Assembly: GCA_963853835.1 (NCBI GenBank)
Contig: OY970823.1
Coordinates: forward strand, 66,349,845-66,413,844
DNA from: Calendula officinalis
Taxonomy: Eukaryota; Streptophyta; Magnoliopsida; Asterales; Asteraceae
Direction: 5' to 3'
DNA: 64,000 bases
Part shown: positions 33,425-44,981 of the stretch, in pieces
How positions within the stretch are numbered: the first letter of the stretch is position 1
Layout of the letters: each line of letters opens with the position of its first letter
The notes under the pieces: model-generated
Seen by the model: only the letters and a program-made list of their open reading frames with translations
What the model was told of the DNA's origin: nothing
The model's database searches: none
Made by a program: the position numbers and the translations under genes

Positions 33425-33818
33425 AATTTAATGCATTCATTTAACTGTTGCTTTAATAATTAATTTCACTATGTTATTTTCTAGGCTGTTAGTATTTCAA
33501 AATATTGTTTTCTTAATGCTACTGATACATGATTTTAGCAATAATTCTATTCTTAAAGATGTCTATAATTGCAATTTTTTGGCTTATTTTTTCAATTATG
33601 AATCTACTTTAAAGGGACAATTTATGAGATAATTTATAAATTTGAGAAGGATATAAAAATAATTTATAAATTTTACAAATATATAAAAGCGATTATCCCT
33701 ACTTAAAAATACTAATTTTTTTCTTTGCTTATTTTTTCAAATATGCATTTACAAATACTAACAACTTAGCATTCTTATATATTTTTTTCACTCCTAACAT
33801 CGCTAAAATATCTATCTA

Positions 33819-34080
33819 TTCCCTCCGTCCTACAAAAAATTTACATTTCTCTTGGGCACAAGTATTTAGGTGATAGTTAGTGGTGGGGTCTTTTATAATA
33901 TTTTTGATTAAAATATAAGCTTATTTGGAAAGATAAATTGCTTTTAGGAGAAAGTTAGTGGTAAAGTACATAAAAATAATAATATTTTATTAAGTGGTCC
34001 CTTATATTTGAGAAATGTAAACTTTTTTGTAGGACAAAATTTATAGGGGAAATGTAATTTTTTTTGTGGGACGAAGGGAG
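33819..34080. mobile_element. Stowaway MITE
   Basis: The 262-bp element is flanked by TA (33817-33818, 34081-34082), with ends TTCCCTCCGTCC and GGACGAAGGGAG (inverted), the classical Stowaway end. It lies just inside the Helitron-type end at 34131. Confidence 0.85.
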
Positions 34081-34100
34081 TATAATGTATGTGCTTACGC

Positions 34101-34131
34101 CCGGCGCAACGCGCCGGCATGAAAATACTAG
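34101..34131 (+). mobile_element. Helitron-type 3' terminus
   Basis: A perfect 7-bp stem (ccggcgc / gcgccgg, loop aac) at 34101-34117 is followed by catgaaaatactag and then T. Hairpin plus CTAG plus T is the Helitron end. The GC-rich motif stands out in an AT-rich region. The 5' TC end and any Rep/helicase gene were not found. Confidence 0.7.
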
Positions 34132-35179
34132 TTATAACGATTTAATAACACTAATTTAACAAAATAAGTAGAATAATCCTTTTAAATGTTTTTCAACAAA
34201 GAGGACCCATTAAATTTAATTGAATGCAAGGACAATGAGTTATTATCTCCAATTTCTAGGCCTACCCGAATATTATTTTGCTCTTTATTTCTTCTGAAAA
34301 ATAAAATACGAGTACTTCACCAATATAAAATTCTTCTTTATCGTAAAATACTTTAAGATGTTACAAAGAACGACAATATTATTTTGTTTTATATGATTAT
34401 TGAAATGTTAGTCGAATGAGCATTTTAAAGGTAATGATTGTGACTTCAATAATTAGATTACTTGATTAACATTATGGAGAGATAATATCAAATTCTAAAA
34501 TGTAGCAATTATATATATCCTATTTAGTATTTGCTAAATATGTGTTGTTAATTACGGAGTATAATTTTTTTGTTGCTAAATTTGTGTTCACTTTTTGTGA
34601 AATTCGTTTCAAAAGTATTGTCAACAAATAAAACTTACACGATTTAAAAAAAAAATGCATTTATTACACTCTGCAACATATAAAATTCTATCTTTATCAT
34701 ATAATTTTTTTTATAGATGAAATTTTCAAGTGGACAATAATTTTTGAACATATCAAAAAAAAAATATGGACAATAAAATTAGGTCGGAGAGAGTATTAAT
34801 TTTCTAAATTAGGACAATTGATTTTAATTTGCTAAAGTGTTAATATGTAATTATATCAGGGCATTTGTTAATAATCTGATTAAGTTGTTTTTGACCTTTG
34901 TGATTTTTTAGCCTCTTCCAACTCAAAATTCTTAAATCTGCCACTATGTGTGGTCTACATATACACTACTCATTAAAAATAAACTCAACAATTTTGTAAG
35001 ATGATTTAATATAATTTATCTTTCTCAAATCATGCATCCAATCATAAGTTAAAAATTCTACCATAAGGTTACCAAGCTACAAGACAATATTGAGATTGAC
35101 ATAAAAATTCGTACCCACTATCATAATGCAATCTTTGCCCATATATTACATCCTATTCCTCTCTTATCTTCATTCCTCT
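34132..35179. other. AT-rich intergenic, nothing recognised
   Basis: No gene or repeat border found. Confidence 0.45.
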
Positions 35180-35219
35180 AGAGAGAGAATCGAAAGAAAG
35201 AGGAGAGAGGAAGGGAGAT
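35180..35219 (+). promoter_or_regulatory. GA-rich leader of PMEI gene 4
   Basis: A gagagagaat... aggagagagg tract runs right up to the ATG at 35220. GA repeats bind BPC/GAGA factors in plants. No good TATA box was seen near by, unlike the other three copies. Confidence 0.4.
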
Positions 35220-35777
35220 ATGTGGAAAACAATCTTATTGTTGCTCATATTGAGCCTAGCCATAAACCCAACAAGATCCAACACCAATTTCATCCATAAA
35301 TCATGCAACACGACATTGTACCCTGAGCTTTGTTACGTGTACCTCTCTCCATTCGCAACAAGAATCAAAACCAGCCCAAGACTCTTGGCACAAACCGCAC
35401 TAGCCGCAACCCGCCTCAGCACCACACGATCCACTTCAAAAAAGCTGATGACGTACTCAAAAACCCACAAAATGACGTATAGAGAATTGTCTGCAATGAA
35501 AGATTGCCTCGAGGAGATTGATGACTCAGCATACGAGCTCCACAAGTCCATGGTGGAAATGGGTAAGGTCCGATCCGGATCCGAATTCTTGTTTGACATG
35601 AATAGTATAGAAACTTGGGTTAGTGCAGCGTTAACGGATGATGACACGTGTACTGATGGGTTTTCTGACAAAAATATGAACGGTAAGGTCAAGATCGTGG
35701 TCCGTAAACATGTTTTAAACATCGCACATTTGGCTAGCATCGCTCTCACTTTCGTCAACAACTATGCAAAGGGGTAA
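35220..35777 (+). CDS. pectin methylesterase inhibitor (PMEI 4)
   Basis: A single exon encodes 185 residues with a signal peptide (about 1-20) and a PMEI domain. The four family cysteines are present (Cys29, Cys38, then MKDC and DDTC), as is the CTDGFSD motif, which is closer to the family consensus than in the other copies. It lacks the two extra cysteines of PMEI 2 and 3 and is the most different of the array. It should be secreted and inhibit a cell-wall pectin methylesterase. Same strand as the others, 7 kb downstream of PMEI 3, with transposons between. Confidence 0.9.
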   Translation: MWKTILLLLILSLAINPTRSNTNFIHKSCNTTLYPELCYVYLSPFATRIKTSPRLLAQTALAATRLSTTRSTSKKLMTYSKTHKMTYRELSAMKDCLEEIDDSAYELHKSMVEMGKVRSGSEFLFDMNSIETWVSAALTDDDTCTDGFSDKNMNGKVKIVVRKHVLNIAHLASIALTFVNNYAKG

Positions 35778-36825
35778 TTAAATGACTCGAGAAATCTAAG
35801 GATTTTAGAGTTTGTTACATTATATATAAGTCGCGCATCGTAGACATGATTCATAGTCGAGTTTATAAAATTTTCTTGTTGTATGGCGTTCTAAGATTAT
35901 TATCATTCGATAGATCTTATTAAACACAACATGTCCACAATTCCTTTTTTAAAGCTTAAATAGACCAAAGCATAATTTTTTCCCTTTAAAATAGATTTTT
36001 GAGACTGTGGAGTACATTTTTTTTTTGTGAGACTCCGGAATTTTGTGTGATTCACATGATTTTGTGCAACCTGACCATTTTTTGTGCGACTAATTTACGA
36101 TTAAAGCATTTTTTGTGTGACCACATGACACTTTATAAAGATTTGAAAGTGATTTATTTTAAAGAATTTTGAATGTTGGTAGGTTTACAAATAGATATAT
36201 AAGACGAAATTATGATACTAATTAATTAATTTATAAATACACTCTGTCATGATTTGTTTATGTCATAACAACCCAACCCAAACAATGGCTATACAAATTA
36301 AAATATCTAACAGTCAAGAAAAAACCACGTAAAATAACTACTATAACCAAACATCGAATATATTCAATCCACATTTATAAACAAGATGTGATGTTGATTC
36401 CTGAAAATTTAGAGCCGTCCATGGTTGTAGTTATTATACTACTATTATTTTACTTCTATATAGTTTTATCCAAAAGAATATTCGGGCTAAAACAAAAGGT
36501 CACCATCGATTTATATATTATCATGCTTTCTTATATTAAAATTTGCTATTACATGCTCTAAAAAGCATATATTAATGACAATTAAACAAACCAAAATGTC
36601 CTTTATTCATACCTTTTTCTTTCCATAATCATTATTTACAAATATGAAACTGTATTTACATTATGCAACTAATTAAATTATATTTTTAAATAAAATTATA
36701 TTTTAACATTGTCTACACATTTAGAAAAGTTTAGTTGTTACATTGTGGACCGGACACGGCTCATAACCCATAAAAATCCAACACTAACTTGTTTATTTTC
36801 ATTTTGAGTTCGTCTCGTATCAGAA
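35778..36825. other. intergenic, nothing firm
   Basis: AT-rich. Repeated ttttgtgtgac-type phrases occur at 36040-36125. No gene. Confidence 0.4.
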
Positions 36826-36852
36826 ATTACCGCCCTTAGGGCTGTCAGTAAG
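36826..36852. repeat. diverged single end of the palindromic MITE
   Basis: attaccgcccttagggctgt then cagtaag matches the palindromic end of the element at 16951-17102, with several changes. No second end was found near by. Confidence 0.5.
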
Positions 36853-36985
36853 AACGGATAATAATGAAAAGTCTTGATTCTGATCGGTAGAGGATTTTAA
36901 ATGTTGCTAAAAATAAGAATCATAAGTTGACTAATGGAATTAAGAGGGGTAAATATAAAAATAATCTTCCAATTATTTGTTCTTA

Positions 36986-38156
36986 GAGTAAATTCCGGTT
37001 TTTGTCCCTGTGGTTTGTCCGTTTCTGCGTTTTTGTCCCCGTGGTTTTTTTTTTTCTGTTTTTTTGTCCCTAAGGTATGCCAAATTCCGTTTTTTGTCCT
37101 TCCGTCCATTTTTCACTGTTAAGTAACGTCACGTGCTTAAAACGTGAGGGTAATTCTGTCTTTTTCCTCAAGTGACTTGTACCTTGTGCTTTAAAAATTG
37201 TACCTGTCTCTCCTCTGATTTCTTCAATGATAGTCTTCTTCTTCCTCCCTAATTTCACTTCTTATTCAACAGATCTGAATCTGGATCTCCCCCTATTCTT
37301 TTTTGGCTCGACTGCATCTCGATCTCTCTCTCCCCCTCTTCTTTTTACAGATCTGAAACTTGGAATTTAGGGTTTGCTATGTGCTAAATGTTGATGATGA
37401 TGATGATAAACTCAGATCCGGCGAGGAAGAACTCGAGGGTTTCCGGCGAGGAATTTAGGGTTTTCTATGTGCTCAGATCTCGTCTGTAAGGTAGATACGT
37501 TTTCCTCTTACCGATTTCATTTTATGATCTTCATTTCACGTAAAATAGTTCGTGAGCCAGACTTTCCACCTTCAACTTACCGCCGACTTTTAAAACGTCA
37601 CCGAAATTCCGTTTTTGTTTCGGGCTATCCACTTTCTTAGGAGCTAACAACATCACCGGCTGCTTCCCTTCGTTATTGCTTCGCCGGAGCAAATACCGGA
37701 TACTCCACCGTTTAGATCCAGATCTCATTGGAACTACTCTTCTGACATTTAGTAATTGGGTGTTTGGTTGGTGACGGGAGACGGGGGCGGAGAGAGGTTG
37801 GTGGCGGGAGACGGTGGAGAAGTCAGAGGAGAGAGAAGGGATGGTGAAGTTGGGAGGAAAATGGGTGGCCATGGGGTTAGGGTTAGGGTTTTGGCGGTGA
37901 TGGTTTTTGACTGATGAAGATGGATGATTAGAGAAGATGAAGATGGAGAAAAAAAGTAGATATAAAAAGAAATTATAAAATGACCAAGATACCCTTACTT
38001 TTTTTTGCATTTTCCGTTACTTAACAGTGAAAAATGGACGGAAGGACAAAAAAACGGAATTTGGCATACCTCAGGGACAACAAAAAAAGAAAAAAAACCA
38101 CGGGGACAAAAACGCAGAAACGGGCAAACCACAGGGATAAAAACCGTAATTTACTC
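36986..38156. mobile_element. Mutator-type element 2, probable Pack-MULE
   Basis: The 1171-bp element has long TIRs starting GAGTAAATT, closely related to element 1, and a perfect 9-bp target duplication ttgttctta (36977-36985 and 38157-38165). The interior has gene-like base composition and a coding fragment on the minus strand. Confidence 0.92.
37531..37872 (-). pseudogene. captured coding fragment inside Mutator element 2
   Basis: A minus-strand frame starting MATHFPPNFTIPSL runs 113 codons, continuing to RWSIRYLLRRSNNEGKQP, a Lys-rich stretch and LAHELFYVK before a stop. The Ser-rich start followed by a basic R-W-x-x-x-x-L-L-R-R segment resembles plant DUF1645/membrane-associated kinase regulator-type proteins, but I am not sure of the family. 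The frame is longer upstream (to 38010) but that part is TIR sequence. The fragment stops where the homologous protein would probably continue, as expected for gene capture. Confidence 0.45.
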
Positions 38157-38165
38157 TTGTTCTTA

Positions 38166-38443
38166 TTGGCAACCCTTAGAGCATCAGGTATGGTGACAAA
38201 AGTCCGAACGCCAAATCAGCGCCACCTCAACACCAAATCACCATTTCACATTCTAAACCTCAAATACCCCCTCTACCATAACTTAACCTGATATACTTTT
38301 TTGGGACCCACTAAAATACTCCTTACCCAATAAAAACACCCCAAAATCCTTCTCTTTCTTCGCCAGCCTCGCCAGTGGTCCGACGCACCACCTCACTCGC
38401 GTAACGGGCGGTATGGTGGCGAAGGGGTTTGCTCGCCAAAAAA
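38166..38443. other. target region of the right-hand copia element
   Basis: This unique-looking, C-rich stretch continues at 52816. The joined flanks contain related phrases (gaaggggtttgctcgcca; ggaggggggctcgccac), so the copia may have landed in an older repeat. No TIRs were found. Confidence 0.35.
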
Positions 38444-39777
38444 TGTTAACCAACATATAAGTTAAGGGCTTTTATGTCATTTCACAATTAGTTAAATAGT
38501 TGGTTAATTTGTTATAAATGGTTAGAAAGTTGTTATTTAGTTTTTCCCTTTCATTTGTTCTGTATAAATGTATCGGCTTCCTCTCATTTGAAGGTTAATG
38601 AAAATTGAAATCTTCAATCAAATTCTTGAAGGGTTTCATGATACACTGATCGACCACTTGGGTCAACCACCTAGTATACTTGGTTCGACCATACTGACCA
38701 AGAACATGAACTTGTTCTTGGCCGGTTAAAACCAACTACCTGATTTAATCCCTAAATGCGGAACTGGGATTAAACCTAATCCTTAAACCCTAAAGGATTG
38801 GGATGTTGGAGAACTAGATTAGGTTAACAAGAAAGAAACCTTGTTCGAAGAACTCGAACACACACATACTTGTGTGTTCGTCGACTACTACCAAGAACCC
38901 TAGGGTTCTTGGTTCGACTTCGAACAAGAGGAGAGGAAGAAAGAGTGTTCCATGAATCATACCTTAGGTTAATGCTTAAGATAAATCCACTGATAATGAA
39001 CACGACGAACGATCCTCTAGATGATCACTTGCAACGAACTTGGATCTTCGAAACTCGAAGAACACGAAGAACGAACGAAGAACACGAAGAACACAAGCTT
39101 GTGTTCTTGGTGTTTCGACCGATCGAAGGGAGTAGGGGAGGGAGGGAATTCGTATGGGGATCAAGGGGTTTTAGGGTTATCCTAAGCCTCTTATTTATAT
39201 ACAAATAAGTTACGCTTAGAACCCTTCTAGTTTAATTAATATTAGAACTTTAATTAAACTTCCTTTTAACAATTTCATCCCTTATAGTTTAACTAGTTTA
39301 TTATTATTGCACTTAACTATCAAATGTCTAGTATTAACACACTATAATTTCGGTACCCATATACACGAAATTATACACTTGTATTTATACTTTTAATAGT
39401 TAATTATATAATAACCTTTATATAATTTATACAATAATATTATCCAATTACTATATGATTTAATAGCTTTAAATCATATCATGGATAACCTTTAATTAAC
39501 ACATTGTAATTTACTCAACTAGTAAATATACAACTACTTGTATTAATTAGTTAGTTAAACTAATCTAGTAATAAGTTAAACTTAACTTAATACTTAACTG
39601 ATTCATAATGACTATTATGAATCATTCCTCTTCGTAGTATCGTTGCATAACTTGCTCGTATTACATGCACTCACCGGTGTGACCCTTAAGTGTTTCGTAG
39701 GCATGGATGTATCATCATAGGTTGACTAACTGTGCACATAATTCCTTCAATTCTATCTTGTTCTTTGAACATTAACA
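38444..39777 (+). repeat. left LTR of the right-hand copia, interrupted
   Basis: The LTR sequence is 38444-38626 and 39755-39777, with the solo LTR and its second target copy between. It matches the right LTR over the whole length when joined. Confidence 0.9.
38627..39749. mobile_element. solo LTR inserted in the copia left LTR
   Basis: The 1123-bp insert begins TGAAGGG and ends CCTTCA (TG...CA ends) and is flanked by a perfect 5-bp target duplication attct (38622-38626 and 39750-39754). It contains no internal retroelement region, so it is a solo LTR. A 112-codon open frame (38870-39208) inside has no domain and is probably chance. Confidence 0.85.
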
Positions 39778-39789
39778 TGGTATCAGATT
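39778..39789 (+). other. primer binding site of the right-hand copia
   Basis: TGGTATCAGATT abuts the LTR end. It matches initiator Met-tRNA for the first ten bases; the last two differ from the usual GC. Confidence 0.8.
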
Positions 39790-39868
39790 GATTTCGATCC
39801 ATCTCTGTTCATCTCGATTTTGATTTCACTTCGATTTTTGATTACGTTCATCTCGTTCTTCTTTACTC

Positions 39869-40527
39869 ATGGCTGATAATCATGTCAACGATCCTTCTGT
39901 GATTCTTGTTTCTAGTCCGTATTATCTCGGATCTTATGATAATCCGAGTTCGATTCTTGTCACCAATGTCTTCAATGGCGTTGGATTTAATGCTTGGAAG
40001 CGCTCGATGATAATTGCTTTGTCTGCTAAGAACAAGCTAGGGTTTGTTGATGGTTATATCGCTCAACCTGCAATTACATCTTCAGGCTATTCTCAATGGA
40101 TTCGTGTTAATTACATGGTGATTAGTTGGATTCTGAACTCTCTACTTAAAACTATTGCTGGTAGTGTTCTGTTCCTTCAGTCTGCGTCTACAATTGGGCA
40201 GAACTTAATCAGAGGTATGAACAAACCAGTGGAGCCTTGATCTATCAAATTCAACAACGTCTCTATTCAATTTCTCAGAGTTCTGACGATTTTTAGAAAT
40301 ATTACACAAAATTGATGAAGATTTGGGATGAATTACGTATGGTTCAAGACTTTCCTGACTACTCTTGTGGTACTGGTTCTAAGATAAACAAAATCCTTGA
40401 AGATCAACTCCTAATTCAAATTCTGATGGGCTTAAATGACTCTTATAAGATCATAAGAGGTCAAATTCTCATGATGAAGCATTTACCGTCATTATCCACT
40501 ACTTATCCTTTAATCACTCAAGAATAG
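39869..40527 (+). pseudogene. copia gag, first part
   Basis: The frame starts at ATG 39869 with a UBN2/gag_pre domain: GFNAWKRSMIIALSAKNKLG near residue 45, then the NYMVISWILNS segment. It is broken by a frameshift near 40212 and a TAG at about 40296, then continues in 40312-40527 (KIWDELRMVQDFPDYSC, ILMGLNDSYKIIRGQIL). A TAG at 40525 breaks it again. Confidence 0.85.
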
Positions 40528-40578
40528 CAACAACGAGAAATTAGCATTTCTCCAGTTCTCAATCATGATGCTATAGCT

Positions 40579-41532
40579 ATGAATGCATCAATTGTTCAAC
40601 CTAATAATGCTAAACGGACATTAGTTTGTAGTCACTGCAAGAAAACAGGACACACAAAAACTCAATGCTATCGTTTGATTGGATTTCCGGCTAGCTTCAA
40701 ATTCACAAAAGGAGGAAAGAAATTTGATGATCCTCATTCTGCAGCTCACAGCGCTTGTGTTGTATCTAATGATTCAAACATCACAAATGAGCAGTATCAA
40801 CAATTGTTGCAAATGTTCAACAGTTTCACCTCTCATGAACCTAAAAGTTACGCAAATGTTTTTGTAACTAATGGAGCAATGAATCCTGAAGGTAGTTGTT
40901 TTAATTTCTCTAGTTTTTGTGCTAATGTTTACAAATCTGCACATCTTCTTCATAAACACTACTCTTGGATCGTTGAATCTGGTGCTACTGATCACATGTG
41001 CTATAACAAAAACTTTTTTCTTTCAATGTCTAAGCCGGATCATCCTCATTACATTGGGCTTCCTAATGGTTATAGTACTTCTGTATTATACAAAGGGAAA
41101 GTCCAACTTCGTGATTCTATTATCCTTCAAAACGTTCTTTTTGTTCCGTCAATCAACTGTAATTTGGTATCGATCACCAAATTAACAAAACAGTTAAACA
41201 CTTTTGCCGTTTTTATTGATGAAAAATGTCTTCTGCAGGACCCCTCATTGAAGAGTAGACTTGCATTGGGCATTCTCGGCACTAGAATAAATGACTTATA
41301 TGTTTTTGATCATGAACATATAAAGAATAATCCGTCGTTTACTATTTCCGCTTTTCCTTTTGTTTCAAACTCACAATCTTTTGTAATGAATACTACTGTT
41401 GTTAGTGATATATTGAAATGGCATGTTCGTCTTGGTCATGCTTCAATTGATACTCTTCGTAATCTGTCTTTAACTACTTATAATGAGCATGATAAACTCA
41501 TTAAATCGTGTGTGATTGGTTCTAATGGCTAA
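40579..41532 (+). pseudogene. copia nucleocapsid, protease and integrase N-terminus
   Basis: The 317-codon open frame has a zinc knuckle (CSHCKKTGHTKTQC, about residues 18-31), the protease active site, and the integrase zinc-finger start (WHVRLGHAS). The protease motif reads ESGATDH where D-S/T-G is needed: the catalytic Asp has become Glu, so the protease should be inactive even without the other breaks. The frame ends by a frameshift near 41520. Confidence 0.88.
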
Positions 41533-42630
41533 ACATCACAAATTGCCATTTCCAAACACTATCACCAAATCCATTGCACCTTTTGATTTAGTCCATATTG
41601 ATGTTTAGGGCCCATACAAACATAAGACTCACGATGGATTTAAATACTTTATCACTATTGTGGATGATTATAGTAGATGTACTTAGATCCATTTGCTTTC
41701 TCACAAAGGTTATGCATTCCCTTTAATAAAGGCTTTTGTGCACATGGTTAAAACCCAATTTAATCTGAATATCAAACAAATACGGACTGACAATGCTATG
41801 GAATTGGGATTAAGTAATGAAGGCATTGAATTCTTTCAAGCACATGGCATTATACATCAACGATCCACACCCCACACTCCACAACAAAATGGTATTGTGG
41901 AACGAAAGCATAAACACATTCTGGAGGTTTCAAGGGCTTTATTCTTTCAATCTGGGATCAGTATTTCTTATTGGGGAGATTGTGTTCAAGCTGCAATGCA
42001 CATTATTAACAGATTACCATCTCAGGTGTTACAAAGTGCATCACCTTATAAGATGTTATACAATTCCGATCCTTCACTAACACAATTACGATCTTTTGGG
42101 TGTTTATGTTTTGCATATACTTCGTGTGTAGGACGTGATAAATTCATACCTAGGGTTGATCCGTGTATTTTTTTGGGATATCCATTTGCTCAAAAAGCTT
42201 ATAAGCTTCTTAATCTTGTTACTAACAAGGTTTTTGTGTCAAGGGACATTAAATCCGTTGAAGATATATTTCCCTTACACTCTACTAGTGGATCTCCTTA
42301 TTTACAAACCAATGCTTCATACATTCCAAATGTTTATTATGATGTTCAGTCTACACATGATTTACCTCCTAAACCTACAACTGTTCCTGAGGCACAACCT
42401 GAGGCACAACCCGAGGTACAACCTGATAATGCAGTTCCTCAACCTGATAACGAACCTATATCATGGACATGATGATGATAATGCAGTTCCTCTTCGTCGT
42501 TCTGCTCGAGTTCCTCAACAACCTGTTCGTTTAAATGATTATGTATGTAATCATGTCGATTCTCATAATCATTTTTGCTCTCACACTATTACTAACATGT
42601 GTCTTATACCTCCCTCTTCTGATGTTCATA
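41533..42630 (+). pseudogene. copia integrase core and C-terminal region
   Basis: The frame past the shift carries the integrase catalytic core: Asp in HIDV, the second Asp in RTDNAMELG and Glu in NGIVERKHKHI. TAG stops at 41606-41608 and 41684-41686 replace what are usually Trp codons. A repeated PEAQPEAQPEVQP linker follows. It is cut by the gag-only element after 42635. Confidence 0.88.
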
Positions 42631-42635
42631 GTTTT

Positions 42636-44963
42636 TGTAACACCCGTATTTTTATAACATCGTTTAAATCATTTAAAATACATTTTCCCAACATTTGACA
42701 CATTGTCCAAAATACAGTTTATCAAAAACTTTAAACCTTTATCAGAGTTTACAAAAATACGGTGTCACCAAGTATATCAAAACCATAGGCAAACGGGATC
42801 TACCTATGAGCTCCCGAACTAAGCATCTCTAGGCCACTTCTAGTGCAACCTTCTATCACTTCAAACCTGTACCTGAGTACATAGCCACAAAACAAACGTA
42901 GTACGTGAGACAAAATAGTCTCGTGAGATACATGGGTTTTAGACCCCAATAATAGACATTTCATAAATATGTAAACATATATATAAACTACATAAATACC
43001 GTCTAGTCACCCTTTTGTGACTCTAACTACTTTGCTTTCCTAGCAAAGATATCTAGTACCTAAACGTATAGGTGCCAGAAGCCCAATCATATCTAGTACA
43101 TAAACATATATGTACCAGAAGCCCAATCATGTCTAATACATAAACATATATGTATTAGAACCTAACATACCTAGTACCAAACATATGCGTACTAGAAGCA
43201 CCCGTGTGCTTAGTGTATAAACATATATACACTCGGTGTATAAACATATATACCACCGTCCAATCAACATATCTAATACATAAACATATATGTATTAGAA
43301 CCTAACATACCTAGTACCAAACATATGCGTACTAGAAGCACCCGTGTGCTTAGTGTATAAACATATATACACTCGGTGTATAAACATATATACCACCGTC
43401 CAGTGACCAGGGGTCCCCCGCGTCACCACCATCTTTCTCTTACCATAACCTAACAGTTATGACAGTCAAAGCCTTCGGCTATCACATCCAACATCAAACA
43501 AGTTAGTCATCTAATGCTAACGACATATAATTGGTCCACCACAGTGTGAACGTACATGTATGGTCCCATGGACCCGATCATAAGCAACCACAGTTACTTC
43601 TACATCTATGAACCCTATGAGGTCCATACTTACTTTATACATAAGATACATTTCTTATTTATCGATCACATAATACTTTTATCTCTCCCTTGACTATAAT
43701 AGACAATTATTACTAGTCACATCATATTCTTTCTCATATATATTCGTTCTTTACTCTTATTAGTATATCTTACCAATAGGTACTCATTACTACAAAATCA
43801 TTCCCAATTGCTTTACTAATACATATTTATTAATAAAGGCTCCGTATACATTCTTTTAATCACTTACTACATATTTATTGTTCATTAATATAGATTCCAT
43901 AATTACTTGGATCTATCATAATTTACTTCAAATTCATCAATCATACTAGACACATTCTAGTATCACATTCTACATACTCTCACACATTTTAAATTACTAT
44001 CTTTATCATATATTTGTTAATAAAGACCGATACAATATCATATGTACTTTCAAGACTATTTGCTATGTACCCAGTTTAAAAGTCTCATGTACTCACCTTA
44101 GCAAATAAGTGCTCCAACCGTATTCTTCACGTCAGTTTCCTTGCTTCACAATTCGGTCAACTTCCAAGACCTCACCAAATGCCTAATACAATAATCACAA
44201 GATTATCAACATCACATTCTACTACCAGTGTGTCCATCTATCTCTAGATAACACTTATTAACACATTTCCCCCAATTATGGTGATTTACCAAACCCTAGG
44301 TTTAACCAAATCCTTAAGATTCTTACAAATCATAATCATACCCTTGTTTCCTTTAATAACATACCATCTATCAGGTGTATACATCATCAACATCACCATA
44401 TCCCGAAACCCATGAACTTAGGGTTTCAAACTCATACATCAAAATACATGGATCTAAAGCTACAAATATCAAGGAGTGAAGAGATACCTTTAATCTTCAA
44501 CTAGGAGCGAAATCTATCAAAGATTTGAGAAGAAATCAACCAAAATCTGTACTTGAGCTCCAAATCGCCAAAGGGAAGAACTAGGGTTTGAAGATAGCAC
44601 AAATGGCTGAAAACCCGATTTTAATGTCTGTCGAACAGACTTCGCGTCGCGAACTAGAACTTCGCGTCGCGAACTATGCGTTTCTTCCACTTCGCGTTCG
44701 TTAACCAAATCGTGAACTACATCGCGTCCACCAGTCTCTTTCCCTGTCATGACTTCCCGATCGGGAAGTCCTACTTCGCGGCGCGAACTTGGTGTGCAGC
44801 CAGGGCTGCACTTTTTCGTCCTTGTCTCGACCCGGTTTCGCCCATAACTTTCTCGTACGGTGTCCAAACGACGCGAAACCAATTCCTACGTTCTTTAAAC
44901 GATTTATCCTTATTTATCATAATTTTTATAAATTTATTTATTACCAAATTTCGGGTCGTTACA
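42636..44963 (-). repeat. 3' LTR of the gag-only element
   Basis: 2328 bp, nearly identical to 48692-51020. It contains a CpG-rich block with ttcgcgtcgcgaac motifs (44637-44800) and a 140-bp tandem repeat (43131-43402). Confidence 0.95.
43131..43402. repeat. 140-bp tandem repeat in the LTR, about two copies
   Basis: The phrase taaacatatatgtattagaa recurs at 43141 and 43281 with the same following ~130 bp. The other LTR has the same pair (about 49187-49458), so the duplication predates insertion. Confidence 0.9.
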
Positions 44964-44968
44964 ACTAT

Positions 44969-44981
44969 CCACCCCTTAAAA
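44969..44981 (-). other. polypurine tract of the gag-only element
   Basis: Minus-strand TTTTAAGGGGTGG lies six bases inside the 3' LTR and follows GATTCCGAGGACGGAATC, a phrase resembling the common 3' end of plant Ty3/gypsy internal regions. Confidence 0.7.

Noticed and set aside
37531..38010. Full 159-codon gene
   Set aside because: The first 46 codons are Mutator TIR and flanking sequence; only the later part looks captured.
38870..39208. 112-codon frame in the 38627 solo LTR
   Set aside because: No domain, Arg/Glu-rich from repeated gaacacgaagaacg; LTR sequence.
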